Made by a program: the position numbers and the translations under genes
The notes under the pieces: generated by a model
Seen by the model: only the letters and a program-made list of their open reading frames with translations
Told to the model about the DNA's origin: nothing
Databases searched by the model: none
Assembly: GCA_025331125.1 (NCBI GenBank)
Contig: JAOALB010000019.1
Span: 153,722-217,721, forward strand
Origin: Mycogone perniciosa
Lineage: Eukaryota; Ascomycota; Sordariomycetes; Hypocreales; Hypocreaceae
Direction: 5' to 3'
Length of the DNA: 64,000 nt
Part shown: one piece after another, positions 61,243-64,000 of the stretch
How positions within the stretch are numbered: the stretch's first letter is position 1
Layout of the letters: every line of letters begins with the position of its first letter

Positions 61243-62628
61243 ATGTCTCCGAGAAAAGGACAGAAAAAACCGACAGCCCTTAAAACTCCCGAGCCTCAAT
61301 CCGAGAGTGACTCCTCTCAGTCGATCGACACTCCTCCCCCACCCGTTGAAGGACCAGAGAGGATCGCTCCATGGTGGCATCTTTACATCAACACTCAATC
61401 CCCAACGACGCCGGGGGGAAAAAAGTCAAAAAGGAAAGCGAAAACTCCCTTGACCGAGGCGAATTTACTCTTGTTTGGTAAAGGGTCGATAGCTCAGCTC
61501 TACAAAGCGGACTACCCCTTTGACTCATCTCGCGGGGCGCCCTCCGAACCTCACACAACAACGGGGTTATCTCGCTCCTCGTCAGAATTCCCCCTGATGG
61601 CGTATCAAAACGGAATTCTCGATCCTTCTAGGTCCTTGCCGCCGAGGAATTTGAAGATCCTCTTGAGGCGACTCAAGGCGAAGACGCAAACGCCTCCCCC
61701 GGAAGAGATGGTATACAAGTGCTACCAAAGGAACATTTCCACCGCATACAACGATGAAACCGTCCAGTTTGAGTTTTTATCTCTGCTAAAGAGATACAAA
61801 TCGGACTTGGAGTATCGCACAGCGATCAGTCAGACGCTCACTATTCCAGAACACACACCCTTCAACAATGGCCTATCGCCCCCTTGTCCCGTCTTTATCC
61901 AGGGACTTGAAATGGCAAAGTTTGAGCCGTTCCGAGTTGACTACATCGGCGGAACCGTTATGCTGAGGATGGGCCCTGATGCGATTACACTTCCCCATGT
62001 CGCAGGCGAATTTCAAGAGGAGATGAAACGTGGCAGAGTTGCGAGCGCACATACCGGCGCGGCATTAGTATATGCCAGAAACCAAGCCCTTCGACATATC
62101 GGGAAGCCTGATCCGAAAGGACACGCAGAGATCATGACTTTTGCCACGGACGGAACGAATGTCGATTTCTTTGCGCATTATGCTGTTGAGTCGGACGATG
62201 GACGGGTCAAGTACCACCAATACCCCGTTCTATCGGCGGATCTGAAGAGCTCCTACCAAGAGTTTAAGAAAGGCTGGACACAGCTTCAAAATTGCCAGGA
62301 TCAAGCAAAACTCCTATCGTATGCCCTTAGGGATCGGATGTTGGACCACCATAAAAAGCACGGCGCAAGAGCATGGGCTCTCCCTGCTTGTGATAATCTC
62401 AGTGACAAGCTATTAGAGTTATTGGAAAGTGAAGAGGATAGAGAGGACGAGAAAAAGCAAAGGGTGAAAACACCCAAACGCTCACCCAAGCATGGCAGAG
62501 GGCGGCTGCGTAAGACACCTTCTTCTCGGAAGAGTGATGAGTCTGATAGCAGCAGAGGTTGGAAACGAGCGCCTACACCACCTCCCAATGAGGGAGTTGC
62601 CAGGAAGCGGAGGAAGACGGCGAGATGA
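61243..62628 (+). CDS. Fungal protein of unknown function (DUF7924-like)
   Basis: Intronless, 461 residues from the ATG at 61243 (an upstream TTG is not used). The N- and C-termini are low-complexity and basic (SPRKGQKKPTALKTPEP; GRGRLRKTPSSRKS; GVARKRRKTAR), so it is probably nuclear. The core, about residues 130-390, is ordered: NLKILLRRLKAKTQTPPPEE, LEMAKFEPFRVDYIGGTVML, LPHVAGEFQEEMKRGRVASA, TGAALVYARNQALRHIG, AEIMTFATDGTNVDFFAHYA and KSSYQEFKKGWTQLQNCQDQ. I associate this with a large fungal group annotated as DUF7924, possibly of PD-(D/E)XK-like fold, as the placement of GEFQEE suggests, but I could not check this. It sits next to the RIP-like AT-rich block, a typical accessory position. 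Confidence 0.65.
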   Translation: MSPRKGQKKPTALKTPEPQSESDSSQSIDTPPPPVEGPERIAPWWHLYINTQSPTTPGGKKSKRKAKTPLTEANLLLFGKGSIAQLYKADYPFDSSRGAPSEPHTTTGLSRSSSEFPLMAYQNGILDPSRSLPPRNLKILLRRLKAKTQTPPPEEMVYKCYQRNISTAYNDETVQFEFLSLLKRYKSDLEYRTAISQTLTIPEHTPFNNGLSPPCPVFIQGLEMAKFEPFRVDYIGGTVMLRMGPDAITLPHVAGEFQEEMKRGRVASAHTGAALVYARNQALRHIGKPDPKGHAEIMTFATDGTNVDFFAHYAVESDDGRVKYHQYPVLSADLKSSYQEFKKGWTQLQNCQDQAKLLSYALRDRMLDHHKKHGARAWALPACDNLSDKLLELLESEEDREDEKKQRVKTPKRSPKHGRGRLRKTPSSRKSDESDSSRGWKRAPTPPPNEGVARKRRKTAR

Positions 62629-62897
62629 CAAGATAAAGATTATTCTGTGTTATAAATGTGTTCCTCTGCAGTCTTATTGTATTGTATGTGAGTGCTGCCG
62701 GCTAGAACTTGTAAATAATAATATATCGAAATGTACATACAGCCTGGTGTCCTGAGTTGACCGACGTCTGGCAGTTTTCCTATGTTGTCTCCGCAATGGG
62801 GAATAGCTTTGTGCTTGTAAAAGAATAAAGCAAAAAGATAAACATACATCAAATGGCTTATGGCTCCAGCATTGAAAGATGCAAAAAGATTAAAAAA

Positions 62898-63008
62898 TGA
62901 CACCTGAGGGATTCGAACCCTCGCCTATTACTAGACCGCGAAGAGATCTTTCGAATTGCTTCAAACAGGACCTGAACACGGCGCCTTAGACCACTCGGCC
63001 AAAGTGCC
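62898..63008 (-). tRNA. tRNA-Leu (CAG), intron-containing
   Basis: Read on the minus strand from 63008, the acceptor stem GGCACTT pairs with AGGTGTC at the 3' end, discriminator A at 62898. The D arm is GCCGAGTGGTCTAAGGC. The anticodon stem CCGTG pairs with CGCGG. The anticodon loop starts TTCAGG, so the anticodon is CAG at 62974-62972, reading CUG. An intron of about 29 nt follows position 37. The long variable arm is TCTAGTAATAGGC, and the T arm is GAGGG-TTCGAAT-CCCTC. The long variable arm and G10-C25-type D stem fit leucine. The gene is at the edge of the AT-rich block. Confidence 0.93.
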
Positions 63009-64000
63009 TTAAGTTAATTAGTGATAGGGCGAGATTATTTATAGACTAAGAGGCTTCAATACAGTAATACTAGTCCTATTTATAACCTTCCTCCTATATA
63101 TATAGGTGCCCTTACTATATATATTAATACTACTTTTCCTTTTAATATTTTATTAAATTAATTATTTAATTATATTTTTTATAATATTATTTACTTTAAG
63201 TTATAATACTTTTATTAAAATAAATATAATTTTTATATTTAATATAAAAAATAAAAATAATATAAATAAAAATATTACTTTTATATAAAAAATAGTTTTT
63301 ATTATTAAAGTATATATTAAAGTAAATACACTAAATATATTTTTATAGTAAATATTAACATATATTAATAACTATTATATATTAATATTTATATATTATA
63401 TAAGCAATATATAAAGTAATATTAATATTTATAGCGTTTCCCTTTTACTTTCTATAATAATCCAGGTTAATTCTTAAGGGATAAACCAAGGTTTATAGGT
63501 TTATATTAATAGAGAGGTTAAAGATAAATACTAAGTAAAGTAATATAATTACAATTCTATAAAATAGGCAGTTTTTATAAATGCAATTATTAATAACTAT
63601 TTAAATAATTATATTAAATAAGTAATAAGCTAGTTATATATATATAAAGAAAATCTATATATAATTACTAATATTTTAGTAAATATTACTGTAATTACTG
63701 TAATAGTATAGTAATTAAGTAAGTAATTATATATTTTAATATAATAAGTATTTAAATAATTACTCTTTAATAATTAGCTAATATAACTAATATTCTTTTA
63801 TATCCCTATAACCTAGTCTTTAATATAGTTAGGTTATAATATAATATCCCTTTCCTATTAGTTTTATCTTTAAAACCTATTTAATCCTTTCCCTTTTTTT
63901 ATATTTTGTCGGGGGTAACTGACATACCCAATGCACTTACAGTCCTTCTTACTAGCCTACCCGAGTAAAGTCAGTTGCTTATTTAAGCAACTACTAGATT
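63009..64000. repeat. Very AT-rich, RIP-like block
   Basis: From about 63040 to 63905 the DNA is almost entirely A and T, rich in TATA/TTAA/AATA. The few remaining C occur mainly as CC or CT, with CpA and CpG nearly absent by eye. That is the pattern left by repeat-induced point mutation of a transposon. Ordinary composition returns at about 63906 (GTCGGGGGTAACTGACATAC). No open frame survives. Confidence 0.7.

Noticed and set aside
1..64000. CRISPR arrays, bacterial operons, rRNA genes
   Set aside because: None seen. The window is eukaryotic and the only regular short repeats are simple repeats and the dispersed TACGGAGTA motif.

Overview
The window is nuclear DNA of a filamentous ascomycete (Pezizomycotina). 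The support is many short introns (about 50-105 nt) with GTRNGT donors and CTNAY-like branch sites, fungal families (Zn2Cys6 regulator, DPR dehydrin-like protein, C2 ingression-type protein, Atg5), a split tRNA-Leu, and a terminal AT-rich block that looks RIP-mutated. I cannot name the species. Exon joins below were worked out by hand from splice signals, frame continuity and family resemblance. No similarity search was run.

Left part (1-5718): the 3' part of an aldo-keto reductase, a six-exon nitronate monooxygenase, a peroxisomal-type SCP2 protein (minus strand) and an HNH-domain protein. Centre-left (6227-18241): an unusual accessory cluster. On the minus strand it has a ~1,991-residue protein that I relate to the DUF6603 family, a short remnant of another large protein fused to its 5' edge out of frame, and a five-exon beta-propeller (fucose-lectin-like) protein. 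Diverging from these across a polypurine-rich spacer is a plus-strand reading frame of 1,107 codons broken by one in-frame TGA. This is the most likely place for an undescribed system.

Middle (18769-42993): mostly conserved housekeeping genes. These are a LETM1-type mitochondrial protein, a free methionine-R-sulfoxide reductase with a 5-nt microexon, a C2-domain/proline-rich cytokinesis-type protein, the rRNA-processing factor UTP15, a 1,722-residue DDX60/Ski2-like helicase, a MARVEL-like membrane protein, a DPR-repeat dehydrin-like stress protein, Atg5, a CSA/ERCC8-type WD40 repair protein and a small charged nuclear-type protein.

Right part: a gene-free stretch of about 10 kb (42994-53257) rich in short repeats related to TACGGAGTA/TACTCCGTA, then a six-exon Zn2Cys6 transcription factor with a His/Pro/Gln-rich N-terminus, another sparse stretch, a fungal protein of unknown function, an intron-containing tRNA-Leu(CAG), and an abrupt change to very AT-rich DNA up to about 63905. 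The housekeeping genes do not form a common pathway. Only the 6-18 kb cluster looks like a functional unit.
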